Translations under genes and position numbers: made by a program
Part shown: in pieces, positions 1 through 13,000 of the stretch
Numbering within the stretch: the first letter of the stretch is position 1
How the letters are laid out: each line of letters opens with the position of its first letter
Assembly: GCA_023333565.1 (NCBI GenBank)
Contig: JAJKFH010002178.1
Span: 248,001 to 312,000 of the forward strand
DNA: 64,000 bases
Direction: 5' to 3'
Source: Puffinus mauretanicus
Taxonomy: Eukaryota > Chordata > Aves > Procellariiformes > Procellariidae
The notes under the pieces: model-generated
Databases searched by the model: none
Told to the model about the DNA's origin: nothing
What the model saw: only the letters and a program-made list of their open reading frames with translations

Positions 1-3000
1 AAGATGAATTTCAAAGGAAGACAAGCAAGTGTCAGCTCATCAGCAGGAAAGATCAGGTAGATAGTATGAGACAAGAACATTTGAGCAGTAGGAATAAGAA
101 CATGGAAAGAGCAATTTTATTTTTCTTTAACAGAAAAATTGTTTTTTCATTTTGGTAGGTTAAAAAGTAACAATACTCCTTCCATATCCTTTCCTCCTTC
201 CAAATTCCAAAAAACTCTTCCATTGCTCTTTGTGAAACTTTTCACATTTTAGAAATGGAACTTATTTTGTCAAAAAGCACCTCTAAAAATGGTGATTATC
301 TTAATACCACAAATATATCTGGAATCCCCAGTGAGGTAAGGTTTTCACTTCTTACCTTCTATTTTCACAACTTACCTTCTGTAGCAGCTACCTTCTAGAC
401 GTAAAAAGGAAAAAAAAAAAGGTTATTCCAAAAATAGCTTATAGCTTAGCTTTAATGATGTGAAAATGAAACAAATAAATAGTTTTAACACAGTCCAGTT
501 AAACAATAAAACATTTCTAAATGAAAGAAAGTTTTCTTGAAGTTTAAACTCTACCTACTGTACACAAACATTAGTAAGAAAATGATAGTTTTTGCTATCA
601 GTTAGCACCTTCCCTAATTGCCCTCTTTCTAATCACAAAGAACAATATTTTTGGGCTTGATTAGAACTTCGGTGTCTTTACTAAGAAGAACACACACAAT
701 AGAACTGGGCAATATTTGTGATTATTTATTTCCAAGGCTTGCATGAACTCCAAAAAGAGGATTTAGGCAGGTGATTTTGGGCTTGATGTAGAAGCTTTTG
801 AAATCAGCAGAGATATTGTAGGAGATCTAGCTAGTTTTGGACCAGTTATCTAATGAGTGAGAACTTGATAAGCAACATGGCTTTTTGCATCTGACTATGT
901 TTAAAAGCTTTAACAATATTCTCCTCATTATAGCCAATTCCTTTCCCTTTATACCTTAAAATATTCAAGGTCTTGAAGGTTCCTGTGTAATGGTTATATT
1001 GTATAGTGCATCATTACAACATTTCCACTGTTTTTATTAAAATTTATCTCCTTGTCCCAGCATTTCTTAGATGGAAAATGAGATGTAGTGTTTTTATTGC
1101 TGCTAGGCAGTTCTCCTTACGTGTTGACTGTTGATTTTCTAAGTCTGCTTTCCTTATCTTCTATCTCATTGCAGAAGCTATCAATCTCTATCAGATTCCA
1201 AGGTGTGTTGTGGAGAAAGCTTTTAATTTCTCCATTCCCTGACAAGCAAAAAAGAAAAGTAGCAAAAAGAAAAGTGTTACACTCAATCAGAAATGAATTT
1301 TCATTCCAGTATTAAAATTCTCCAGACGTGTATCAGTATAATCACTGTATGTGTAGGAGAGAGACATAGGTGAATGTATGTGCATTTATGTGTGCAAGCT
1401 ACTGAATAAAAAAGATAAATATCATTAGTGGAAAGTAGAACTGTGTTTCTGCTTTGAAAGCATTACTTTACTCACCTCCAGAGTTAGCTTAGTACTTCTG
1501 TTTGAGAATAAAATACATTCATTTCAAAGTAAAGGCTGACCTCTGAACTTTTCTGAATGTAAATTACTTTAGGCAATGCTGAAATAATTTATGAAAACTT
1601 TATATTTAATTCTTTAGCTTGAGTTCCATGGTAACTATATTTCTGGAATGAGCTTTTGTGGTTTTAAACCGAAAAACCTACTGTAAGAGAGTGTGGGGCT
1701 GGATTTTCTTTTTTATGCAATTGAAATATCCTTCCTAAGGGATTTTAAATGGATGAAGAGCAGGTGTTTTGATTTGATGGTAAATTGATAAGCTGATTAC
1801 CTTGAAAATTAACGCAACCTATAACCAGAAATCATTCCCCTTCAAAAGATCAAAAATAGGGGAGGAGGGTATAAAACAACAACAAAGCATTCTTAATGTT
1901 AAAATATCATTCTTTCAAGTAACATGAATACAAAAGTTAGTCAATCTGTGCTCATACATAGAGATACATGTATTGATTTTATTATTGCTTAATACAGCAT
2001 TTGTGAATTCTGTCTTCTCAGTGTCTTCTCAGCCCTCTATCATAGAGGGTAATGGAGAGTAAAAATAATGTTAGTATCTTGGTGCTTTTGTGTCCCTATA
2101 TTTTTCATGAGACAAATTAAGTTGTCTGTGTGCTTTACACATTTACGGATCAGAGAATTCTGGCTGATTCTGACCAAAGTCTGGTGAGAACATGAATTAA
2201 AAATTTAAAATTATGACCTGACAAATAGCTCCCTTTTTTCCCCGTGCAATTGTTGCTTTTCTAGCTATTGACATACGCTTTGCCTATTAACACATCATAT
2301 AAAGTGGATTCCTCATTCAAAATCACAAACACTCTCTTGTCTGCTCCAAAGAATCATGAGACACCAAGTCATATAAAAAGATATATGCCCTGTAGCAAAA
2401 TTACCATTTTAAAATATCAATTCCATTAACTGTTAATGTGGGAAAGTGAAGCAATTTGCTCTTTTATTCATATAAAAGACAAGTTCTGTGCTGAAAAAAA
2501 CCACCATATGTAGTTACTTTTCATTCTATGAAAATTTCAAGGGTAACCAAAGAAATAATGATCAGTCAGCTGTTTAGGGACAAAATGTTATATAATCAAT
2601 ACAAGCAGAATGGGAAGAAGATCAGTATAAACACCAAGGAAGATTTTTTTCGTTTTTTTGCGAAGTGTGATTTGACACATGCAATTAAATAACGAAGACA
2701 AAGAATTCCTAAACAAAACATAATTACAATATAAAAATATAAGCTCCAAGTGTCCTTAAATCCTTTAAAATTATTATGTGCTTCTTATGTATACTCACTA
2801 AGCATATGAAATCCTTCAAAATTTCAGAATACAGGAATTTAGCTCCACTTACATCATGAGATTAACATAATCCTGATAAGTTACCACATTAAAATAAACA
2901 GTATGACAACTTGTAAGGAACATATCCCTTAGCTTTATAGTATACTACTTCCTTCACATGCCTCCTGGAGAGCAGTGATACTTAAAGCAGTTTGCAGCTA

Positions 3001-3989
3001 ACATGTCATCTTGGGATTCCCATAGGTTGGACTATGAAACTAAGCTGATTGGGGACACTTGATCAATAGTCCGATATTTCACATATGAGTTTAGCTAATA
3101 GGATGTGTACTTAAATTAGAAATCTCTGCTTTATTTCTTAGAGCATTCTGAGTTGATCTACCTATCAAATTCATGTTGTCTGAATTAGTTACCAAGAATA
3201 TAGCATGCACCTTAGAGGAACACCTCAAGAACTGGGGTTTAAATGGATGGTTGGGAAGTTCCAGAGAATTGATGAAGCCATAGCTAATATCATTGGCTGA
3301 CACAGAGTATGGGGTTTTTTTTTTGCTGCTTGCTGCTTGTTGGAAAACATGAATAAATTGCTGTCTTCTGCATGCAGAAGAATTGAACCATAATGAGTGT
3401 TTCTGGAGAAGTTACTTGGTTCCGTTTGGTTCTTTTAATTCAAACCATTAAATAACCAATAAAGCATTAAACCATCAAATAACATGAGTTATCTAGAATA
3501 ATACTTTTTTACTTATTGCATTTTGACACCCTTCAGTCCTTTCCTTTCAATGACTACAAAGGTCCCCCTTGATGGTGCTTCTTCTTTTTAAACCATTTTT
3601 TGCTTCATGTTTAAATTAAACTGATGAGGTTTATCATATGTTGTTCCATGTTAGAAATTTTTAGAAAGTTATTTTCTTTCACAGTGCTGAGTTTAGTTGG
3701 TAGATTTAGTAAATTAAAGTTAATAAAGTATGAGTGGTCTTAAGTCTATTATGGATAATCTGTTCTTGCTATGTTAAAATTGGGAGACCTATGCTATTTT
3801 GAACTACACGTGTGTTATCAGAAAGTTGTGTGTTTCAGCACACACCTTGTTTTCACGTACTGGAAAGGCATGTTTTCATGCATACATCTTCCATATAAGC
3901 AAAACATTTATTTTATGAAGTGAATAGGTTTAGCCCTAATGAAAGAGACAGGCTAACATCATTATCTTAAAGTAGCCACCTTTTGTATA
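1..3989. other. Unique AT-rich DNA, no gene recognised
   Basis: This stretch is AT-rich single-copy-looking sequence with scattered A and T runs. The longest open frames are under 80 codons (for example 1088-1315 plus and 3091-3303 minus), have no recognisable domain, and have stop codons and compositions typical of random AT-rich DNA. No transposon terminus, RNA gene or promoter is evident. It may be intergenic or intronic. Confidence 0.6.
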
Positions 3990-4051
3990 GGTTAACGATT
4001 GGACTTGATGATCTTAAAGGTCTTTTCCAACCTCAATGATTCTATGATTCT
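3990..4051 (+). repeat. CR1 LINE 3' tail fragment
   Basis: The sequence reads GGACTTGATGATCTTAAAGG followed by TCTTTTCCAACCTCAATGATTCTATGATTCT. It matches almost base for base the 3' end of the large CR1 copy elsewhere in this window (about 26228-26282). It is therefore the last ~60 bp of a severely 5'-truncated CR1 on the plus strand, ending in the ATTCTATG-type tail. No coding remnant is present. The match is direct; the CR1 assignment rests on the known CR1 3' end. Confidence 0.85.
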
Positions 4052-7000
4052 TTCCAAGGCTCCACTCAATATGTCCTTTGTCAGCTCTAGACTTCTCTCT
4101 TAGATAGGTAACTATTAATTTTCTGGAATGAATGGTGAGGATATTAAGAAAAAAAAATATTTTCCATTGCCGTGACCAAGCAGGTCTAGGTGATGAGTTG
4201 TATTTCAGGGGTTCACAAACAACATTTATTTTAAGTGCATAGAAGTAAAGTAATCACAAATTTTGTGTTTTTTTTCTTACCTTTCTCCTCGCTCACCCAG
4301 CCCCACTGCCTGTTTCTCTCGTTGCTGCTTCTGAAGGAGCAATCATTTAATGTCAGTTATGTAACAGCTACAGAAATATTCTGAAGGTGTTCACAATTAA
4401 AAACCTAATTATCTACTAAACTCAATCTCAATTTGCATTCAGCTCGCATTTTCTCCTCCTGTTCCACTAGGCAGCATGTCAGCTATGACACTGACACTGA
4501 TGAAATGTTTTGATTATCTTTATGTTCTAGAACACCAACCAACTATCACTGAAAATGCAGAAACAAAAAACAAATGGAGAAAAAAAGATCAAACCATATA
4601 TATTTGACAGATAAAGGCTTGGAAGCTGCTTTACTTCCTCTGGGTAGGATCATTACTATTCTTATAAATGCTGCTGTATCTTTCTGTATGAAAATATAGC
4701 ACTGTACCTCAGTTCCTCCACAGGAAAGGACCCTTGAATAGCAGAATCAAATGTATTTCAGACCCACAGTCAGGTATTCAGCTGGTATAGATGGTATAGC
4801 TCTACTAATTTCTTACAGTGAGTTGTCTCTCAAAATAATATGGAAGAGCACAAGAACTGAAAACTCACTAAACTAAAACCTTTGAAATCTAGAGACAGTT
4901 AAATGCCACCTTCAACAACCAGTTCTTTGAAGCAGCAGTGCTGCTTCTCTCTGATCTTACAAAGGAGCCTGTGTGAATGTTTACCTTTCTGAAATGCTCT
5001 GTAACACTTTCTATGGCAGAAGAAATGGAAAACATACAGCCTTAATCAACATATTTAGAAGAGGGAAGAGGCTTGTGCTTTTCTACTGATCTCATAAAAT
5101 CCGCTAACCACTGATTTCATGTGTTTTCACATCCCAGGGAATGTCTTTGCCTTTTTACATACTCTCTCTTAATAGAATGTGCTCAAACTGATGGCCACTG
5201 TAGCTCAGCTGAAATAATTCTACTGAAGTCTGAAGGCACTTCACCTTGCAATTCCAGATTATAGGGAATATTTTCTGTCCTTGACATTCATTCTGTTTAT
5301 GTGTATCATTGTCAGTAAAATGTTTTTGCTAATGTTCTCTGTTTTTTTTTTTCCGCAAGAAAGAGATTCTGTCTTTTTGAGAATGAAATGAAAGTGTGGA
5401 TCTGGGGGAAAAACTGATGAAATACAAATCTAATCTTATTGTAAACACCATGCAGCTGGTCTTCAGTTGTGTGCCTTGATGTTATATGGTGCTGTTCAGA
5501 TAGCAATTAGAGAGTATTTATTTAAAGTCTGATAGATAACCGTGACCTCTTTTTTTCTCTCTGCTCTTCATTACAGTAATACATCATGCTTTCCTTGATG
5601 GTCAGGCAGGTTTCAGGACTCCAGTCATTTTTGTTTTATTTCTTAAAGCCTGAATGTCATTTGCAAGATAAGGTAAATAAAGCTGATCTACTATCTCAGG
5701 AATGTTGTACATGCCTGTCTACATGGGCGTGTCACATGGCCCTGTTAAAAGGGCATCATAATGAGAAAGGAATTATGATTTCCCTACAGACAGATCTAAA
5801 CTTCAACAGTGGAAACACTGGGAGAATTACTCCTAGCAAAAATTATTCCTGCGTGGTTCCTGGCAAGCTGTGCTATTCATTAAAATAATAAAGCTTGTCC
5901 TGGCTATGCCCCTGTCTATTCCAAACCACCTTGGCCCAGTTATACATACTGAGACACTTTGAAAGAGGCTATAAACTAAAAGGACATACGTATGTTGAGA
6001 CACTTTAGACTCCTGTGGATCTCTGTGGGTGAACTCTCCACATCCGTGTATTTAATTCCCAAATATTCATTTTAGGGACTATTAAATGTATGAAGATTGT
6101 CTTACAAAATGTATATTTGATGACTCTGCCAGTTGAATACATATCATATAAAAATGAAAGCATGAATTTAAGAGTAAGGGAGCTTGGGCCATTTCCACTT
6201 TCATCGCTAGCAATTTCTCCTCCATCACATGTGGCAGCTGGGAGTAGGCAGCCGTTTACTTTAGATGGGATTTAATCTATTCATGGAATGTATTCACAAA
6301 ATCAACTTAGTTGATTGACGTTCAATAGCTCTGTGCTTGGCTGAGGAAAACCATGCTTCTGCTCCATTCCAGGGGAGGAATTTCCTTCACACAGGGAAGT
6401 TTGAAGGAAAATACTATTTAGATGAAACTTGTATAATGTGATAGTATCTGAGATTGATTGCAGTTCATTGTCAAAAGAGAGATATAGTAAATAGGGTTTC
6501 ACGGAGTCTGCCCTGAACTGAGGACAGACATATAAATATATGCTTCAATAAAGTATATACCTCAAAGTAAGCATAAACCATATTTTTACTTTCCTTAGAA
6601 ATGGTCAGTGGAATATATAGTCAATTTACTGTATTTGCAGATTGTATGAGACTGTTGAAGGTTCCAAGACTAGGACTGAGAAAAGAATTAAAATTCAAAA
6701 TAGTTTGACAATTATTTATAGTTCCTATGTGAAATCAATCTGAAATATGTAAAAGAATAGTAAGAACAGAAGCAAAGTTCTAAAGTTAGCCTGGATAATC
6801 TGCAACACAAATAGAAATGCAGTGCGGGAAATTTGCAGTTTATGGTGAATCACAAGCAGAACATGGCTCAGACCTGTCATGCTGTTGCAAAAGCTGTAAG
6901 AGCTAAAGATTTCTGCCCTTCTGGTATTTCTGCCTTTTCCTGAAAACTGTAGTTCAAGGAAGATGTGAGCCAACTGGGTCCAGGGAATGGCCATAGAATA

Positions 7001-10000
7001 ACAGAATATCTGAAGAAAAATTGAAGGAGTTTGGGTTGTCTCCAAAGACAAAACAGTAGCTTCAAAGATGAAGAGTATGTTCTTTGTGATCACTGAGGTT
7101 AGGACAAGAAAAAACAAATTAAAATTACAGCAAGAAAGATTTAGATAAGGTAGCCATCATTCATGTGGTAAAGACTTTAAGCACTGAAATACTTGGTTGA
7201 AACAAGTAACTGAATATTGTTCACCAGAGGTTTTTGGAAACTACTTAGCCAGAGATGCTGTAGGTATCATTAATCCTTCCTTGGATTCTCTGAGGTTCCC
7301 CTCTGTCCTATTTTCCTAGATTCTATAGCATAATTTTTTTTATCCTCTATGACATGTAAGAAAGATTTGGTTGCAAAAAAAAAAAGGTGTACAGAAGGAT
7401 TATGTAGTGTATTATAAGGTACACAAAAAGCTCTAGAGTTGTCTGTTAATGAGTGTTAACGTTTTTATTAATCTGTTCCTAAAGTGTGTGAATAAAGATA
7501 TCATCTTAATTGCCTTTTGAAATAATACAACAGTATTTGGCAGAGTCACACGGACTGTCTTTGGAATCACCATTACTTTTTCCTTTCAGACTTTGATACA
7601 AAAAAATCTTACTGCAGGAATTCTTTTGTTCTGCAGAGAAGATCATAAAACTCACTTTTCACTTGTTACTTAAGTTAAAATTCACTGCTTATATGTGCCC
7701 AGTATAGCACCCAGACTTTTGTTGCACATAAGAAAGAAAGAAAATTACTTGAAAATTAGTAACATCTCTTCTGTGGGATGAATCTCGATGGAGTTAATAA
7801 GAAGAATAAGAAAGCAAAGCCTTGTTTATTGAAACTGGTGTTTCTGAGGAGGAAGAGACACAAAATCCTGACAGAAACATGTCTGATCTGATGTTCTTAT
7901 TCTTTGTTTCCATGTCTATTTTAAGCTAATTTTTGCATGCAGAAGAAAAATGCTTCAGTCTATATTTTAAATTTTTTAGAATGCGTAGTAGTAGTTTGTC
8001 AGTGCCTGAAGTACATAAAATATGAGACTAAGAGTTCCATCTAATGGGCTGGAGATGTGGTTGTTTTAAAAACCAAGTACATAATTTTCTGAATATATCC
8101 AGTGTATTTTATATCATTCACAAATGTCGATTCTGCCAAAATACAGTATAATACTTCCTGTCTGTGGAGTCAGACAGGATCTTCATCTAGCCTTTTGCTA
8201 CATTTTTTTCATTGATTTTTGATCTCACTTAGAAATTGGTGTGATAAAGTACCACTATACTTCATTCAGCTAAACACAATAAAACTGTAATATTGCACCC
8301 AGTGAAATTAAGGGGAATTTCCACACTGGCTTTGCTGACTCAGGAACTGGTATGGGATACTGCAGCAACAAGAATAACTGTGTTTCTTCAGGTAAGCAGA
8401 TGACTCATATTTATTCTTTTTTTACGATATTAACTTAAGCTGACAATTTTTTGGAGAAGATAGATTGCAGAACAGAATTCAGTGCTGCACTCCTCCAGGT
8501 TCAGAGAGCATAGCAGCTCAAAATGGCAACATGTTACTCCACATAGACAGACCTTAAATATATGCACTTTTTGAACAGTCATTTTGTCTTAGTGAAATGG
8601 AATAATACTGACCTATACTCTAAAAATATGCTGAGTACAAAAAAAAAAAAGACCATTAAACATGAGGTTTCTCAAGTATCATAGTGGGAGAAAAATGTAC
8701 AAATGAGACTTCACATAGTAGTCCATCTTGGTGTTGCTTCCAGATACTTGACCTGGCTTGAGTAAACAGCAGAGTCTGAACTCATGTAGTGGTTGCATCA
8801 CATTTACTTGAAGGCTTTTATTTCCTAAAAATTGGTTTTGTAGCTGAAATTTTCAATTATTCCTGCATTTGGCTGCATGCACTTCACTACATATTGGAAG
8901 TTGTTGTCTGCTTCCTTGACTTGCACACTGACTTTTCTTTTACAACTGTTTAAATATGTCTATTGTTAAAGGAGTTTTTGTCCTGGTAAATCTTACCAAG
9001 ATCTAAACAGAAGATAGGTGGATTTTCTGAGAGTTGGAAGCAGGAATCCTATGGAGTAAAACAGACTTATGGATTAGTATGAAATCTCACCTGGCTGTTG
9101 AAGGAAAAGACAAATTGGAGTGGCAAATATAGTTATTATAGCATCCTTCAGAGCTATGTTAGCTTTTTATCATGAACTAAGCATAATTTAATAAGAATAT
9201 TAGTATTTGCCATTGTAAAGGAAAAATTGGGAACATTTTCATCTTACTTCCACTTTCCATGACACACAGATTAAAAAGAGAATTTTTCCTGGTGCTAAAT
9301 TTCAGCTATGAACTGGGATTTTATGGCCAAGTTATAGATCTGTGAAAATAGGCTCGCTGATAGAAGTCTCAACAGTCTTAAAACCACATATTAATGGGAA
9401 GTTTGTTTGCCAAAAAGGCAAAACCATTTCCTATAGACTATCCATATTCATGTTTGTAAAGCATGATTTAGGCTTAGAAAGGATTAATGAAGCTCTTGTT
9501 TCTCTCCTGGGCCAGTCCTACCCGCAGCCCAACATGGCTGCTGAAGCCAGTGTTCCCACACTTCATACCTTGGCTGGGCAGTTGCAAAGGTTCTCTCTCT
9601 CTTCCCCATTTTTTTAGATTTGTTCTGTATTTCACACTTTTATTTTCATAACCATCATATTATAAAAAGAGGACCGAAACTTTATAAGATATTTTTAAGA
9701 GAGACAATTGCAAATTCTGTCTATCAAAGATGTTGCATAATTCATTGAATGTTAATACAGTGATGTATTTAATTCCTTTTATTCAGTTAAAACACTTGGG
9801 ACAGTCTTGACTGAGTCAAGATTTTCTTCCTAGGAGACCAGTATTCCTTTTAATACTATGGAGACTGTACCAACAAAGCATAAAAAAAAATAAATCAGAC
9901 AAAACCCTGTTTTTGTTGCCATTAGTATGTTTTCAGAACCTTACTTAAACCATCTGTTTTGGATGTTTACTGCTGATGATGAATTGACGTGGATTTTAAA

Positions 10001-13000
10001 TATTGAGGGAACAACAGGGTGCTTTAAAAAGATATCTCATTGTACACTAAGATGAAGTTTCTATGGTATAAAATATTATAGAGTCTGAAGCTGACTATTT
10101 GAACCTGTAATTGCCACTCCTTATTGTTGAAATTGAGGAGCTGTAGGTATCTGTAGATATTTCTTAGTTGGCATAAGAACAAGACAAACTTAAAGACAGC
10201 TACAAATAACTGTCAGATCCTCAGCTCCTGTGACAGCTATTGGCTCTATAAGAGAGGATGAATCTGATGAACTTTACAGTATTTTATGTCATGGAGCTAT
10301 ATATATATGATATATGTGTGACCTTGAGCCACTAAATAGCCTCAGGGCTGAAAGATTTTGAAGAAAGCTAAAGAAAAGATGAATCATCCACAAGAAAAGG
10401 AGTAATAGAAGCATGGTAAGGGTGTAATAAGTGAAATAACAACCAGAATTCACAGCCTGATTTGATACTGATTTATACTTTGTTGTCTATATTTCAACAT
10501 GCATATGAAAAGTAATCAGCTCAGAAGGGTTGTGTTTTATACTTTGTATACTGACTGGAGCATCAGGCTGCCAAAGCTTCATCCAAAGCCCAGCAATATC
10601 ATGGAGGAGTTCATCCTCCAGCATGGGAACAGATCTGCTAGGTGAACATTAACTTGTATAATCAAAGAGGCTGAAGAAACTGCCATACACGCTCAGACTT
10701 TCCCTGTCTGGCAATGCGGAGCTACCCTCAACTTTGAGTATGCTGTATGTATCTCCTCCATTCAGGAGGCAGAGAGCTGTTTGGCCCTTGTTTAAAGTAG
10801 GTGTGCTTTATGAATGAATTATGTTTGCTTTTTCTATACAAAGCCATTTACTTCCAATTTCATTAACATCTTATAGATCATCATATATTTATTTATTTTA
10901 TAGAATTCAACATGTACAGCCCTTTGGGAGATAACTGAATTAAGCAGCTTCAAAGGTATTTAAATTTGAGGGTAAGAAGCTTTTCTCTGTAGACAGGGAA
11001 GAAAAAAAAAGAAAACAAAAATTGATATTGTTTTGTTTTCTCCTGCTGGATAAGATTCACTGCAGTTTTATGTATGTAGTTTTACATACTTTTATTTATA
11101 CACTATCTCTATATATTAGATGTATTATTTATATGTTATGTATTATTCATATATTATGATATATTTTATCTTTCAGTATGAAAAAATCAGAGCTGGATGA
11201 ACATTTCATTTGCAATAGTGTTAAAAGAAGGTATTTCATTGATTCCAGTGAAGCTATTAACAATACAATTAAACAGAAAATGAGATTCAAAATCTCTTCC
11301 ATAGAAATATTTGCATACAGTGCAAAAATATTTCAGTAATATGTAATTTATTTGCTGTTGAATACATCTAAAGGATGCAACCACTATTAGGCCATGATGA
11401 AGTGCTGTTGTAAATGATACAGCTTCATTCCAAGTTTTAGTCTGAAGAGATATGCCCTGAGAAATGACATCAGTGAAAAAAGAGAGTAAGAGGATGGCTA
11501 GGAGATTGGCACTGATGTATGGTGTTCTTCATCCATAGATGAGCCTTTGAGTCAGATTTATGTTCACAGTGAGCTCAAATCAATAGAATTGATGGCTGAT
11601 GGCTGTGAAACCTCTTAGTCCATTCTCCAGTTCCAAGTTGGCAATTTGCTCATCAAAATCGCAGTCAGTGCAAAACCTGGTACTAAACTCATCAGGACTA
11701 ACTGCCTCAGGTGGGAAGCAAAAATGTAAATTGATTTTGCAATTCAATTATACTCACAGACTTAAGGGAAGGCTCTAGATACAAAGACATGATGAAATAT
11801 TTTGTATATTTTTTTAAAGGAATGTCTTGGAAGTTGAAAAATAATATTTAAGTATTCATTAAACTATTCAAACTGAGCTTGTAGGAGAGATTAATAATTG
11901 CTTTTAACATACCCTTTAGTGAAGCATAGGCATATTTCTGCTTTGTATGTTTGCATGCATGTATGGAAAATTGTCTTGACAGTGTTCTGGCTGGGATGTA
12001 GAATCTACCCATAATCCTTTTACCCACTGTGACTACTAATGAAAAAACAGATCATTGCCCTGTGCCCAATCCAAAGTTTTGTTTACCCTATGTGCATATG
12101 CAAATAGGATAAAAAAGAATGAGAGGGAAAACTATTAGTTCTGGTTTGATCTCATACCACTTTTGAGAAGTATATCTACATGGATTTTAGACTAGCTATT
12201 TCTGACAAAGTGCTTACATAAAAGAGAAATCAAATCTTCTTGAGACAAGGGAAATGCAGAATATAATGAAGTTACATTTCTTTACTTGTAAAAAACCAAA
12301 TATATATCTAAAATAATTTCTATATCTCACCATAATTTAATGCTAAATGTATATAATTATTGCCAATAAATAATGCTAAATAGATGTCTACATATTAATC
12401 CATTAATGGTTGTGAGTTTCATAATAGGATGCTTTTATTATCATTTTTTAAACTAAAGTTATGGAGCTTGAGGTAAGATATTATTTTTTTCCTATTTGGT
12501 CTTAAATGTGTTTCTGTACCTAGTTATTTTTGTGCTTCATGAACATGTATAACAGGCTTTCTTAAAAAGGCTTTTTTTAACATTTAGTTTGGTTTTGATT
12601 CTTTAATTTGCCAAATTCCAATAAATTAGGAATACTGAACTAATTTTATATCAACTATTCTAAGAACAGGTCAGGAAAACAGTGTAACAGATTGAAAATG
12701 AGGTCACTTATCCAACTTCACATGGTGTCAAATGGATATTTTGTGGTCTGCACTGTAAAAGCAACATGAGTAGACAATTAATACTGTATTATTTAAACTG
12801 TGTTTGAAAACAGAACTGCCATTTGTGCAGTTATAAGGAATTTGGTAGAAGTATCCTTCTTCCAGAAATGATTTAGAAAAATGGCAGTGCTAGAGGTAGT
12901 GGTCTTTAGTTTATGAATCTCAAGATAGTTTAGGTTGTTGAAGTTTGGATGACTTTTTGAAGGTCAGGCTGCCTATAATTGGTTTACAGTTAATATTAAA

